Origin: Simmondsia chinensis
Lineage: Eukaryota; Streptophyta; Magnoliopsida; Caryophyllales; Simmondsiaceae
Reading direction: 5' to 3'
Assembly: GCA_018398585.1 (NCBI GenBank)
Contig: JAGTTD010000013.1
Span: 5,366,492 to 5,430,491, forward strand
Length of the DNA: 64,000 nt
The notes beneath the pieces were generated by a model. It did not search any database. It was not told the origin of the DNA and saw only the letters and a program-made list of their open reading frames with translations. The position numbers were made by a program, and so were the translations under genes. Shown here piece after piece: positions 45,498 to 55,839 of the stretch (the stretch's first letter is position 1; every line of letters starts with the position of its first letter).

Positions 45498-46767
45498 CCC
45501 TCTGGTTTGAGGAAGATCCCCGTTTTTGCTTCTCGGATTATCATCTGTTGATCTAGTGCTTAAACGAAGTGTGTAATTTTAGTTAAGGAATAGCATTTTT
45601 CCTATAATTCGTTAGAAAAAGACATCTCTTAGGCTGGTTTCGGTTCCACTTTGAAAAATCAACGAGACTTACTGTGTTTCTATATTAATACCCTTAAAGG
45701 AAATGTGCATTTTACTGTTAAATATAGTCTTTTGCACTGATTTGGAATGGCATGTATTTTAGTGATCCCCCCCCCCCCCCTCTCCCCCCGGCCCCCCCCA
45801 AAGCTGTTATTGGTAGGGTAAAAATTGTTATTATCAGTGTTAAAGTAATGATGTGACTTACAAATATTGCCTTGAAAACTACTATCTTTTTCTAGTAATA
45901 ACAATTTTGCTCTAGCAAATAACATTACTCTTTTTTCTTGTCGGTTCCCTAATAGTTTGGCCATAATTGCCATTATTGCAATTCTCCCTGAAAAGTGTTC
46001 AATTGGCATCATTGCGGAGCAAGAGGCTTGATTCATGTTACCTGATTCTTTTGCATTTTCCCACAGGAGATGGAAGAGATTTAGATGATGCTTAAAAAGG
46101 GGGCTACACAATGTATGTATTTCGCTGAACTCCTAGAAGAAAAGGTAAAGACGAGCATTCATTGAGCTCGATAATTCCGCCCCCGACGGTCATCCTTGGT
46201 TGCTGCTGATGGCCATTTATGCATCAAGAGTGTCATGAATTTGGCTCAGAATTGGATGTTTGAGTTTGGAGAGGCAGCAGGAGTTTGACACTGCTTAAAG
46301 TCGCATATCTTGTAGTTTGTACCCTGTCAATGTTTAATGGGTATCCTTTATTCTCGTAGTCAATCAAAGATTCGACACTGGAAAGGGAAACGAGAATAGA
46401 GTGACAGCAACAGTTTAAGCTTTTCTTTTTCTGTTAGATTCAGGGTCAGTTTGGTCGAGATGTGAAATTAAGCGTTGTTTCCTTCCAAAAAAGAAGCTTC
46501 GCCAAATAGGCTTGGTGCCTTTTCCCTTTGTTTCGGATGTTGCTTTGTAGTGTACTGTGTTTCTGTCCCAAGAGTGTTTGATCGGTTTATTTATCTAGTT
46601 ATTATTTGACTGGCTTCCCTCTCCTCCTATTGTTTGCTGCTGGTTTTTGGCTTCTTGTTGCCTTGTATTATTATTGCTTTATATTGTTGTTTACTTCCTT
46701 TTTTTCTCTGTACTTTTTACTTCTTTACTTTTCACTTTTTACTTTGTTTTTATCTTTTGTTTTTAGG

Positions 46768-46890
46768 GTCGAGGCCTTGTGAACGCCGCCTCTTTTTAAG
46801 GTTGCACCTTTAAGGGGTAAGGTTGCGTTTATCTTACCTCTTCGGACTCTGCTTAGGCGGAAGCTGTTGGGGCGTTGGTTTTTTTTTTTT
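46768..46890 (+). mobile_element. Diverged RTE LINE tail
   Basis: GGGTCGAGGCCTTGTGAACG ... CACCTTTAAGGGGTAAGGTTGCG ... CTGCTTAGGCGGAAGCTGTTGGGGCG, followed by a T-run. It is more diverged than the other copies and probably old. Confidence 0.6.
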
Positions 46891-47342
46891 GGTTGTTTGA
46901 ATGCTGAGTAGATTCACGAACTTTATCTGTCTTTTCATGTGCTCAAATTGTAGATATATAGTATCAACCCAATTATTAAGGAAGAAAGTTCAGTCGTCTG
47001 ATTGGTTTAAAGTATGTTGCCATGCTTTGTCATGATACTGTTTTTGATACTCTCCAAAAGAGATCTTAGTCTCACTTATCTATCAAAAAGAGTCTTTCTA
47101 AATTCGAATCGCTTATTAATTTCTACACATCATGTTGTGTCTAATGAAACCATAAACTTCTATTATTCGTCATGGACAAAGGATTTCAGTACATACTCAA
47201 AAGCCAAAACACATCTTATTATAAACAAGGAGGAAATCGAATCAATTTGATACAAAGATTATGCCAAAAGAATTTCAATCGATCAGTGTCCCAATCTAAG
47301 TAGATGTGATTGAAACGAGACGAATGGTGTAGTGCTGTAGCT

Positions 47343-49525
47343 TTAGCTGGAGGTGAAGACGAATGTGTAAGACGCAGCGAAGAGAAGGGAAACCAAGAGA
47401 GCGAAAGAGAGTTGGGTCGAGTGTCCATCAGATGACCCGCCTTCTGTGGTTGGTGTCGCCTTGGATCCGCTTCCTGCATCATCAAACTTGAATTTTAGTA
47501 CTTCCATATATTGTATCCATTACTTTCCAAACAACGTGAAAGTATATTCTAGTATCTGCACAATTTAATACTTATTCAATGCCTTTACCAAAAATAGAGG
47601 CGTTCTTCAAATAATGATTCTCTGTTGTTTGTGTAAGTATTTTCTTTCAAAAATATAGGTATGGACAAGAATTTCTATCTCGAGACCTCACCCAAAGCAG
47701 TTGAAGATTTTAACTATCAAGTTAATCCAAAAAGCTCGCCGTATGTATAAATATATAAATTATGTACAAGGCATTTGTGCTTAGAGCGTCCTTCTTTCTT
47801 CTAATATGAGTTGACATTTCTCTTATTCCTATATATGTTTATATATATAAAGATGGATTAAATAATTCAAATATTATATTTGTCGACAATGTTTTCTATA
47901 TCTTTGAATATTGATAGTCATTGTAAAATTAGTAAACGTGTTTATTGGGATAAAATTTAGGGCTAATGAAGTATCTTAAAATAAATTTTATTTTTTTTAC
48001 CACATATCTTAAAATAATTTGAATATAGAGAAGAAGTAGATGAGGAAAATGGGTATTATATTTATTTTAAAAAGGTCGTAAATTATGCAAAAGTAAAAAA
48101 TAAAAAAAAAAAGGCAATTATCCTAGGACAATCTAAAACACGAAAATTAATATTTATTTGGAGAAAGAGAGTATATGATTTTTATTTAAGAAAATACTGC
48201 TGTACCGTAAAATTTCATAAAGTCTTAGGCTTGATTTACATAGTTGAAATATACGAGGTCCACATATAACTTCAAGTGTGATTTCATTTTAAAACTATTT
48301 GACATTTGAATGAGTATCTCACTAAGCTTGCATATTAATCTTTTCTCTCACAAAACTCTAATATGAGATTCTTACCAAACGCATATATAGAGTCCTTAAC
48401 ATATACGGATAGAGTCGTTAACATATACGGAATTTAAGCATACAACTCAGTATAAAATATATGTATCAAAACTATATTTTGGATAATAAAATATTAGTAT
48501 TCGGTAATTATTTTGGATAATAAAAAGTAATATTTGGTAATTACTTTCTTGATTGAATAACATGGGAGCATATATGACACAGATTTTTACCTGCAGGAGT
48601 GGCATCTGGAGATTCAGTTGATCCTGTGGGAGAGCTGGCTCCTGGAGTACTAGCTGGAGATGCAGCTGTAAAATTCAACCTCGTTATTAACAAATATTAC
48701 AAAGATTCTACACGAGTATAAAATTAATACTAGACCTTCACTCATTAGCTTAAACATAAATTAAATATAAGGTATGAGGTGAGCCTATATAATATCATGA
48801 TTTTAAACCCAATTGGCATTTGTGTAAAGGGGTATACTGGATATAAAATTAATTTTAAACTTTTACTCATCAGTGAAATTTTTAGAAAAGTTGGATCTTT
48901 GACTGCTAAAGTTGATACCATACAACTTGACCTTAATTTAAACCTGAAACAATTATTGTCCCTTTTCCGAGTGAACTGAACAGGTTAACATAATTAATTT
49001 TCAGAATAAATCCTTAACAAAATTGGAAGATTCAAGCCATGGGTTTGGTCACTTGGATTCTTAATTGGCAAGTTCTCAAGATTCCATTATAAAATTAATT
49101 AGCTTTACATAAAGTTATTTATTGACCTATATGCAGAGTTTTCAAAACCCGATGTCTCTAATTCTTGAACCGAAAAAGGAAGTACCTTTGCATTGGGAGA
49201 TGGGTGGGGTCTGGACCTTGCAAGCAGCGGGCAAGGTCATAGCCTGAGTCTGGTTAATGTTCAGGCCCAATGATGACCCCGCACCATTCAAAACCTGACA
49301 CAAGCAATTTGGAGATGTCCGAACCACATTCGCCAACTGGGTGCAACACCCACTTGACGGGGTTGAGGAGTTGCCCGAGATATAACTCAAGCACGGGGAC
49401 AAGCCCAACAATACATTGGTACAACTCGATGACAGTGGTGTCTGGGCTGCAACTCCTGCAGCCCACAAGATCAATGCCATCGATAAGCCCATGGCTAGGC
49501 CTGTTGCGGTTGCTGGTTTCGCCAT
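47343..49525 (-). CDS. GPI-anchored non-specific lipid-transfer protein (LTPG)
   Basis: A 181-residue secreted lipid-transfer protein predicted to be tethered to the outer plasma membrane and to move wax or cutin lipids to the wall. Exons in transcript order: 49186-49525, 48591-48665, 47343-47473, all GT-AG and phase-consistent. Signal peptide residues 1-27 end at VAA/Q. The eight-cysteine motif is complete: C35, C45, C60-C61, C74-x-C76, C102, C112. A Ser/Pro/Thr-rich spacer (ASPASTPGASSPTGSTESP) follows, then a GPI-attachment region (GGSSDG) and a hydrophobic end (LSFALLVSLLFAASYTFVF). A TATA box and CCAAT box lie upstream. From memory the Arabidopsis neighbour of CDC73, At3g22600 (LTPG5), is of this type. 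Confidence 0.95.
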
Positions 49526-49643
49526 TTTAGAGGTTTGGTGATGAAATGAATGATGGAGCGTTCGAGACTCGTGGGTCGAGTTTTGAAGTGAAATACAGTT
49601 CGGTTTGGTTTGGTTTGTGGAGACAGAGAAAGAAAGTTGTGAG

Positions 49644-49662
49644 TTTTTATAGAAACTATTGG
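49644..49662 (-). promoter_or_regulatory. LTPG TATA box and CCAAT box
   Basis: On the minus strand CTATAAAAA (about 49644-49652) lies about 120 bases upstream of the ATG, with CCAAT (49658-49662) just ahead. The spacing of the two boxes is tight, but the TATA position suits a 5' UTR of roughly 90 bases. Confidence 0.55.
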
Positions 49663-50577
49663 GGGGTGTTGTGGGTGACCAACTCTTCCTACTCTCTTGT
49701 GCATGCGCCGTCTTTAAGGATGGTTTTGAGGAAATTCAATTATATAATATGCGTTGTTTAAATATATTAATTAAATAACTTCATTAATTGACTTTAGAAT
49801 CACAAAAATATATATAATAAAATAAATATCTTCGATGAATAATATGAAGTAAAACAATATAAAATATAGTAACTATCGGATCATATATTAGATAAAAACT
49901 TTTTACCTTTTCACTTTTTCTATATATAGATAAAAAATAAGGCTACAATAATTATATATATTCAAATTTGTACTCGCCTTATAAGTTATACCAATGTGTA
50001 TTTAATATTAAAAATGACTCAAAGTTCTAAAAGTTCAATATAATGATATGACAAATTTAGGATGGCGAGTATAGAAGTGCCAAATCTTTGGTATTCAATC
50101 AATTTGGTCTCTTTTTTTTTTGCTGATCAATTATTCTGCTCTTTGTTTATAAAATCTTTCTTCTTCATTAAACGCAATGTAAATTAATCAATTGAATTGC
50201 AATCCACTCATCAATTTTACAGGCTATTTATGATAATGTTCAATTTACGATGATGACTCCAAACACGTTGTTGGGATTCAAATTCGCGTCAAGGCCATGG
50301 ATTTGAAATGTTTGACGATGTGATGTGTGTTCAAACTATAAAGAAGGTGACAAATGAGAAAATGCTGGAGGAGAGGCATGATTATTCTACAACTTTACTT
50401 GTTCCAATTAACTTTGTCCCTTTAATTCTACAATATTGTTTAATATATTAAATTTGAATAATAAATAATACAATAAAAAGTCATTACTTATAGAATTAAT
50501 ATTCAGTTATTCATTTAATTTTCATGAACAAATAATTTTATAATATGTATATTTAATATATTAGTTAATTATACTTT
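49663..50577. other. AT-rich LTPG upstream region
   Basis: No gene or element is recognised; A/T tracts only. Confidence 0.5.
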
Positions 50578-50588
50578 TTGCTATGTAT

Positions 50589-50839
50589 AGGGTTCATTTA
50601 TCAGGCACTAAGGCATCCAATTCCATTAGAACTCCGAAGTTAAGTATGCTTGGACGAGAGTAGTACCAGGATGGGTGACCTCCTGGGAAGTTATCCTGTT
50701 GCCAACCTTATAAGGTTTGGGGTCCCTGAAAACAACCTCTCGCTAGGGTTATACCCTAAAAGGGTAAGGCTGCGTACATCCACCCCTCCCAGACCCCGCT
50801 TATGCGGGAGCCCTTGAGGCACTAGGTCTGTTGTTGTTG
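50589..50839 (+). mobile_element. 5S-rRNA-headed SINE, complete copy (head subfamily A)
   Basis: Begins AGGGTTCATTTATCAGGCAC, with the 5S body well preserved (AACTCCGAAGTTAAGTATGC, GACGAGAGTAGTACCAGG, ATGGGTGACCTCCTGGG). The bridge CCAACCTTATAAGGTTTGGG can pair into a hairpin. The tail (GGCTGCGTACATCCACCCC, CCCCGCTTATGCGGGAGCCC, GGCACTAGG) ends in five TTG units. The target duplication TTGCTATGTAT is at 50578-50588 and 50840-50850. It is the best-preserved copy here. Confidence 0.95.
50638..50686 (+). promoter_or_regulatory. 5S-type internal Pol III promoter in the SINE head
   Basis: A-box-like AGTTAAGTATGC (50639-50650), intermediate element GAGAGTAG and C-box AGGATGGGTGACCTCCTGGG (50668-50687) lie in the order and spacing of a 5S rRNA gene (type 1 Pol III promoter). 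They differ from canonical plant 5S at only a few positions. Whether transcription factor IIIA still binds is inference. Confidence 0.7.
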
Positions 50840-50894
50840 TTGTTGCTATGTATGTTTATGCACAATATTTTTCTATTTCTCATGGGGTAAAGGC

Positions 50895-51007
50895 CTCGAA
50901 AATAGCTTATCATAAGGGTATCACCCTGAAGGGGTACGGCCGTGTACATTTCACGCCTCAGACCATGCTTATGCATGAGCCCTTGACCCAATGGATATGT
51001 TATTGTT
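50895..51007 (+). mobile_element. 5'-truncated RTE LINE tail
   Basis: CTCGAAAATAGCTTATC ... AAGGGTATCACCCTGAAGGGG ... TATGCATGAGCCCTTGACCC, with the imperfect 13-bp flank ATGGGGTMAAGGC at 50882-50894 and 51008-51020. It lies 43 bases from the complete SINE at 50589. Confidence 0.75.
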
Positions 51008-51020
51008 ATGGGGTCAAGGC

Positions 51021-52044
51021 AATAGGAGGCATGCCGCTAATTTACAAGCCATTCCCAGTGCTTCATCTCTCGAAATAATGTTTAGGTCTGTGACAAATTG
51101 CCTTCAACTACTCTATTATCTTAAAAGAAATGACCTGATCTTGCTGCTCAATCAACCACCCAATTTCTGTTCTGAACACATATCATCTTCCAATATAAGA
51201 TTCTTAATTTACAACGGGTATTTCATATCGTTTTTTAGTACTTTAATTACGACTACGTTATCATCTTCCATATGAACTACAGTAAACCCCACTCTAAAGC
51301 AAAATTGAATACAATGAATATTTATAGTTGTATTGTATAGGTGTCCCAAAATTGGCATTAGAATATTAAGAATAATTGACCAATATTAGGTGGGTCATAA
51401 ACTCAAAACTCAACGATGACGTTGTCTTTACCGTTGGAGAAATTTCCCAGGAAAGAATTCAAATCTTCTTGCCCCATGTGTCTAGATTCTATTACGTCTC
51501 TTGCTATTGTTAACGAATCGTTTATCACAAAGTGATCGAAACGAAAATGTAAATCGAAAGATGAACTCTCGAAAGATGAACTCGGATTCCACCGAAAAAA
51601 GGGAGGAAAATTTTATCTTTTTAGAAATTAATGAATGCGCCATACAATAACTATAACGAGTATTTATAGGCAAACAAGAAACTCTACAAAATAAAATTAT
51701 GAAAATATACTAAAATACGAAATTACAAAAATACTCCTAACTATGCGGAAAACATAAAAGTGTCCGGAAAACACTTTTAGAGGCCGTATTTGGGGAAATA
51801 GGCGAGGCCAGTGGCAAAGCACTAGGGTTGCATAGTTCAGTTCAATAATTGCATTTTGAGAGGTTACAAGGCCCACCACTCTTTACGAATCAAAAGTTAT
51901 GGCCGTTTGAAGTTGCCCGTGCAAATTAGTACTTTCAACCCACTCGTTTGGATTTTTGATGGTCCAACTGCTCCAGAAACTCTTCGACTACTTATCCTAC
52001 ATCACAAATTCTTAGATTGATGGACAAAAATGCATAACTTAGTA
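51021..52044. other. Gene-free spacer
   Basis: No gene is recognised. Around 51470-51990 the text (GTCTAGATTCTATTACGTC, CCACTCGTTTGGATTTTTGATGG) may be LTR debris, but no ends were found. Confidence 0.4.
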
Positions 52045-52421
52045 GGTTATTTATACCACAAGTCTATATATTATGTTCATTATGTGCAATTTGATCCTCG
52101 TACTTTTAATTATCTCAATTTAATTCATGTACAATTTACATTATGTTAATCTTGTCTAGTGGTCAAATTGAAGTTAAATTAATAAAATAATTTTTAATCA
52201 TACAATCATGTTTGATGCAAGTAACATAATACAAATTCATTTGTTGCTCCAATTTAAACCAACGAGTAATGGGACCACTAAAAATTAAGCACCAACTTAG
52301 CATAAATTTTACTTGAGGACCAAAATGATTCAATGTATTTATAGGGTCTAAATTAATATAATTAAACGTACAATAATTGACACAATGGACCAAATATATG
52401 AAACTTTGCTATAAATAACCC
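52045..52421. mobile_element. MITE, about 377 bp, GGGTTATTTA family
   Basis: Ends GGTTATTTATACC and GCTATAAATAACCC. Interior AATTTGATCCTCG ... GTCTAAATTAATATAATTAA matches 28654-29038 and 19326-20061. Confidence 0.72.
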
Positions 52422-52528
52422 TAAATTATTTTATACACTAATTTTTCCCCTTACCATAATAGTAATTGGGTTTAAAGCATGAATACTACGCACGATCTAT
52501 ATAACTTGTGCTTTTTCAAAAGCATAAC

Positions 52529-52732
52529 TAGGAATGGCAATGGGGCGAGGCTGGTATGGGGGGCGCCTCCTCCATACCCGTACCGGCAACCCAAATCCTA
52601 TAGCCGTACCCGCCCCATTACCCATCACGGGTATGAAGTGGGTACCTGTACCTGCCCCGGCTGGTACAAACCCATACCCGTACCCGCCCTATTGCCCACG
52701 GGTACCCAACGGGTACCCATTACCCACCCCTA
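52529..52732. mobile_element. hAT MITE, 204 bp, with GGGTA/TACCC-rich body
   Basis: Starts TAGGAATGGCAATGGGGCG and ends, inverted, TAGGGGTGGGTAATGGG. Flanking 8-mers AGCATAAC (52521-52528) and CGCATAAC (52733-52740) differ by one base, the hAT target-duplication length. The interior is a dense series of CCCGTACC/GGGTACC motifs, the sub-terminal transposase-binding type of repeat. Confidence 0.85.
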
Positions 52733-52838
52733 CGCATAACCTATTGGTCAAAAGGATTCTAATAATATATAAATGAATCAACTATCCCAAAGGTTTTAGA
52801 TGAGATGTGAAGGTAGAAGAGTGTTCAGTGGCAAGGAC

Positions 52839-53407
52839 TAGACCCGGCAATCGGGTCGGATTGAGTCAGGTCCAGGTTGAGTCAATGTCAGGTCGGGTCA
52901 AAATCGGGTCGAGTTATCGTCGAGTTTGGGTCACCTTTGGTCAGGTCAGTCTCAATTTGGGTTGACGTCGGGTCGGGACAACCTTTCATCAGGTTAATCT
53001 CAGGTCGGGTCATCCTTGGGTTGGATCGGATTACAAGTTCATTCATCAGGTTATTTTGATAATATATTTATTCGACCTTGATAATTATAACTAAAACTAC
53101 GAAATAAATGACTATAATTAGTCTATTATTTTCTTATGATAAGTTGGATTTCTATTTGGGCCATTTTGAGTTACAGGACGAGTTTGGTTCAAGTCTCGAG
53201 TCATCATGGGTCAGGTCTAATTCGGGTTAGGTTATTTCAGGTTTCGGGTCAACTCGGGTCGGGTCAAGTTCAGGCCAGGTCAAATTCGGGTCGGTTCAAT
53301 TTTGGGTTTGGGTCCCAATAAATTTAGAATTTCTTGGGTTAGGGTCGGATCGAGTAGCGGATGAAATGGGTCAGGTCATCGATTCAGGTCATATTTTGCC
53401 AATTGTA
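52839..53407. mobile_element. Non-autonomous hAT element, 569 bp, GGGTC-repeat body
   Basis: Starts TAGACCCGGCAATCGGGTC and ends TATTTTGCCAATTGTA. Flanking 8-mers GCAAGGAC (52831-52838) and GCAAGGAG (53408-53415) match at seven of eight. More than twenty GGGTC/GGTCAGG motifs fill the body, apart from an AT-rich middle at about 53050-53150. Non-coding. Confidence 0.82.
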
Positions 53408-53463
53408 GCAAGGAGCGATGCAAATTCAAAGAGCAACATGGCTCAATGCAAAGCTCCCCGAGA

Positions 53464-53586
53464 GATGATTACAGTAACAACAACCCAATGCCTAGGCAGG
53501 GTTTGAGGGCTGAAATGTACATAGCTTTACCCCTACATGGTGCTACCCTCGAAAGGACATTGTTTTCAAGGGCCCTAACCTAACAA
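53464..53586 (-). mobile_element. 5'-truncated RTE LINE tail
   Basis: Minus strand: GGGCCCTTGAAAACAATG ... TAAAGCTATGTACATTTC ... CCTGCCTAGGCATTGGG then TTG repeats. The perfect 16-bp duplication GCAAAGCTCCCCGAGA is at 53448-53463 and 53587-53602. Confidence 0.88.
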
Positions 53587-53989
53587 GCAAAGCTCCCCGA
53601 GAAAGCAAGAGCAAAATTGAGGTTTTTCTCTTCTTCTTTCTCCCCCCCCCAAAACAACCTCTAGACCTAGGAAAGGACATGCTGAGTATATTCCATGTTA
53701 GGACCACCCAAGAAACACTGAATCGTAAATCAAAATAGCAAATATAATAAAGGGATTGGGAAAAAATTTAAACATTAAAATTTATGTGATTTAGCCAAAA
53801 CATAAATCCATGGAGGGAGAGTAGCATAATTTCACTATGAAAACATAAATATTACAAAAAAGTCTCTCACTCACACCCTATCTCCCATTATTTGCTCCAT
53901 ATCTTTGCTCCTACCAATACCAGAGGCCCCTTGATGCAGCATAATTTTATTTAATTTAGTTCTTTATCTTATCTTATATTTATGAGATA

Positions 53990-54086
53990 AGTTTTCTATT
54001 AGATTAAGGATTTATCTTAATAGTTTTCTATTAAATTTGTAATTTATCTTCCTAGTTTTCTATTAGATTTAGGATTTATCTTATCA
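53990..54086. repeat. Three 32-bp tandem units in the solo LTR
   Basis: Units start GTTTTCTATTAGATTAAGG, GTTTTCTATTAAATTTGTA and GTTTTCTATTAGATTTAGG, each ending near TTTATCTT. They are probably LTR enhancer-type repeats. Confidence 0.8.
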
Positions 54087-54099
54087 ATATCCTTTTTAG

Positions 54100-54368
54100 T
54101 TGGAAACAGCTTCTCGTCAGGATATCACCCTAAACGGGTAAGACTGCGTACGTCACACCCCTTTCAAACCCTGCTTATGCGGGAGCCCTTGAGGCACTGG
54201 GTATGTTATTACAACAACAACAACAACAGTCCCAGTGCTTCGCGGCTCCCGCAATAAGCAGGGTCTGGGAGAGGTGGATGTACGCAGCCTTACCCCTTCC
54301 GAGTGGAAAGGAGGCTGTTTCCGAGGACCCCCAATCTAAAGAGGCACTGGGTATGTTATTGTTGTTGT
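54100..54368 (+). mobile_element. RTE LINE tail, outer copy of a nested pair
   Basis: Begins TTGGAAACAGCTTCTCG, contains TATCACCCTAAACGGG and GCTTATGCGGGAGCCC, and ends TTGTTGTTG. The 14-bp duplication AATATCCTTTTTAG lies at 54086-54099 and 54369-54382. It is split by the inner copy at 54211-54340. Confidence 0.88.
54211..54340 (-). mobile_element. RTE LINE tail, inner copy in inverse orientation
   Basis: Minus strand: TTTAGATTGGGGGTCC ... TGTACATCCACC ... GCTTATTGCGGGAGCC then (TTG)5. A perfect 20-bp duplication of the outer tail (GAGGCACTGGGTATGTTATT at 54191-54210 and 54341-54360) brackets it. Confidence 0.92.
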
Positions 54369-54482
54369 AATATCCTTTTTAGGGTTTAGCTTTTTATAAA
54401 TAGAGCTTTGTAATTCATGATTTTGAAGTTTTGATGAATAAAAATTAAATTGTATTTTTGATTAGTAAATTGTGCTACATCA

Positions 54483-54974
54483 CTCCTATTTATAGGCCTC
54501 TACAATCATAACCACTGGAAAGCCAACAATCACCTCATTTGTGTAACCCTATATAAATCCAACTGTAAATGGACGGTTCTAGGAGACCATCAGTCTCCAA
54601 TCTAACAATTCGTTCCATGGTTGAATCCTTACAAGAGGTTATTTATAGCAAAAATAGCTACAAATAAGCTTAAAACAAAACGAAAATACAATTTATTTGA
54701 TAACTTCTGCTAGGATCATTCTTCTCTGCAACCAATTTTCCTGCGCTTAACAGGTTAGTTGGATGATTAAGCTTTGAAACATCAGAGCACCACATTGTAC
54801 ATATTTAGTCGCAATCTGCTGCTGGCCCGGTCACCATGCTTCCTTGTGTTGGATTAATATCCGAGGGGAAAACGTCTCTGATTGAGCCTGCGTCAAGAAT
54901 TAAAAATATAAGAATGATTTTATACTTTAACATATCGTCTCACACTCATTGGCCATCAGGCTTAAAGTACAGAT
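54483..54974. other. Gene-free spacer
   Basis: No gene or clear element. 53700-53930 and this segment have text resembling decayed LTRs. Confidence 0.35.
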
Positions 54975-55790
54975 AATACATATGCACGTGCTGCTTTTCT
55001 TTTTTGCCCGTGTTGGGCCTGACCCCCCTCAGGCCCACACGGGCTGCTTTCTTGCCCGTGTTGGGCCTGTTCTCAGGCCCTCACGGGTCCTTTTCCCTTG
55101 GCCTAAGTTCTCTTAGGCTAGAGGGCCTTTTTCCCCGCTTGACCTTTGTTGTGATGGCACGTGTGGGTGTGTTGGATGTGTTGAGGGAAGTTTGGTCTAC
55201 ACTGGGTCAAGTTAAGGTTGGACCGCGGACCAATCGTCGGGTTGATGATAGAGGTGGATTTTGGAAGCGGGCTGACTCTGTCTATTTCCACTTGGACTGC
55301 TCTTCACCTGCTGGGCCACGGAAGGGACCACAAGTACCATCCATGTCCCTTCTTTTCTTTGCTTGTTTGCGACTTTAGCCACATGGCCGATTCGAGGACT
55401 TGTTGCGAGTTGTCACGGGTTCGACAGTCCTTTGTTGAGTATGGTGACGCATGAACAGTTTCAAAGCAGCAGTTTCAACATCTCATTTCTCTTCCAAGTC
55501 TGGGCTCGAGTGCATTCTTGTTTTACTGGGTTCAAGGATCTTCATTGTTGTTTTTACGTATTGTTTTTCCTTTGTTTAGAGGCTTGTACTTAGGAGTTTC
55601 CATTGATGTTCCTTTGTATTTCCTCTTTGTTGCTTTTGCGTGTTTTGCTTTCTTTTTGACTGCACTTGTAGGCTTCAGCCAACTTGGGGTATGCCCCTCG
55701 TACTCATGTATGAACGTACATCGGTGCGACTTTTTTTGATATATACAAACTGACTTATCAAAAAAAAAAAAAGAAAAAAAAACCCGTTAA
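54975..55790 (+). mobile_element. Probable L1 LINE 3' end with poly(A)
   Basis: The segment ends TTGATATATACAAACTGACTTATC followed by a 12-base A-run and a second A-rich run, as plant L1 3' ends do. Two direct copies of TTGCCCGTGTTGGGCCTG occur at about 55004 and 55052. Open frames at 55004-55378 have no domain. The 5' limit and duplication were not determined. Confidence 0.4.
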
Positions 55791-55839
55791 GATTAGTGAC
55801 TGTTGAGACTACAACCATAGTCAAAAAGACTATGATACA

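Larger units (their letters stand above)
44050..47342. other. CDC73-LTPG intergenic region with two RTE tails
   Basis: Convergent intergenic space of 3.3 kb. Besides the two tails listed (45371-45497, 46768-46890) it holds a C-run at 45769-45782, T-rich stretches and no recognised gene. The text after 44050 probably includes the CDC73 3' UTR. Confidence 0.5.
53932..54482 (+). mobile_element. Solo LTR carrying nested RTE tails
   Basis: TGATGCAGCA start and TGCTACATCA end (TG..CA, mutually inverted), TATAAATA at about 54405, and AATAAA later. Flanking 5-mers CCCCT and CTCCT differ by one base. Three 32-bp tandem units (GTTTTCTATTARATT..TTTATCTT) occupy about 53990-54086. An RTE tail copy and a second one inside it occupy 54100-54368, so the original LTR was about 270 bp. 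Confidence 0.7.

Noticed and set aside
50589..50839. Cassandra-type TRIM (LTR element carrying 5S sequence)
   Set aside because: No paired LTRs, no primer-binding site and no 5-bp duplication; ends are (TTG)n with 10-18 bp duplications as in LINE-driven retroposition.
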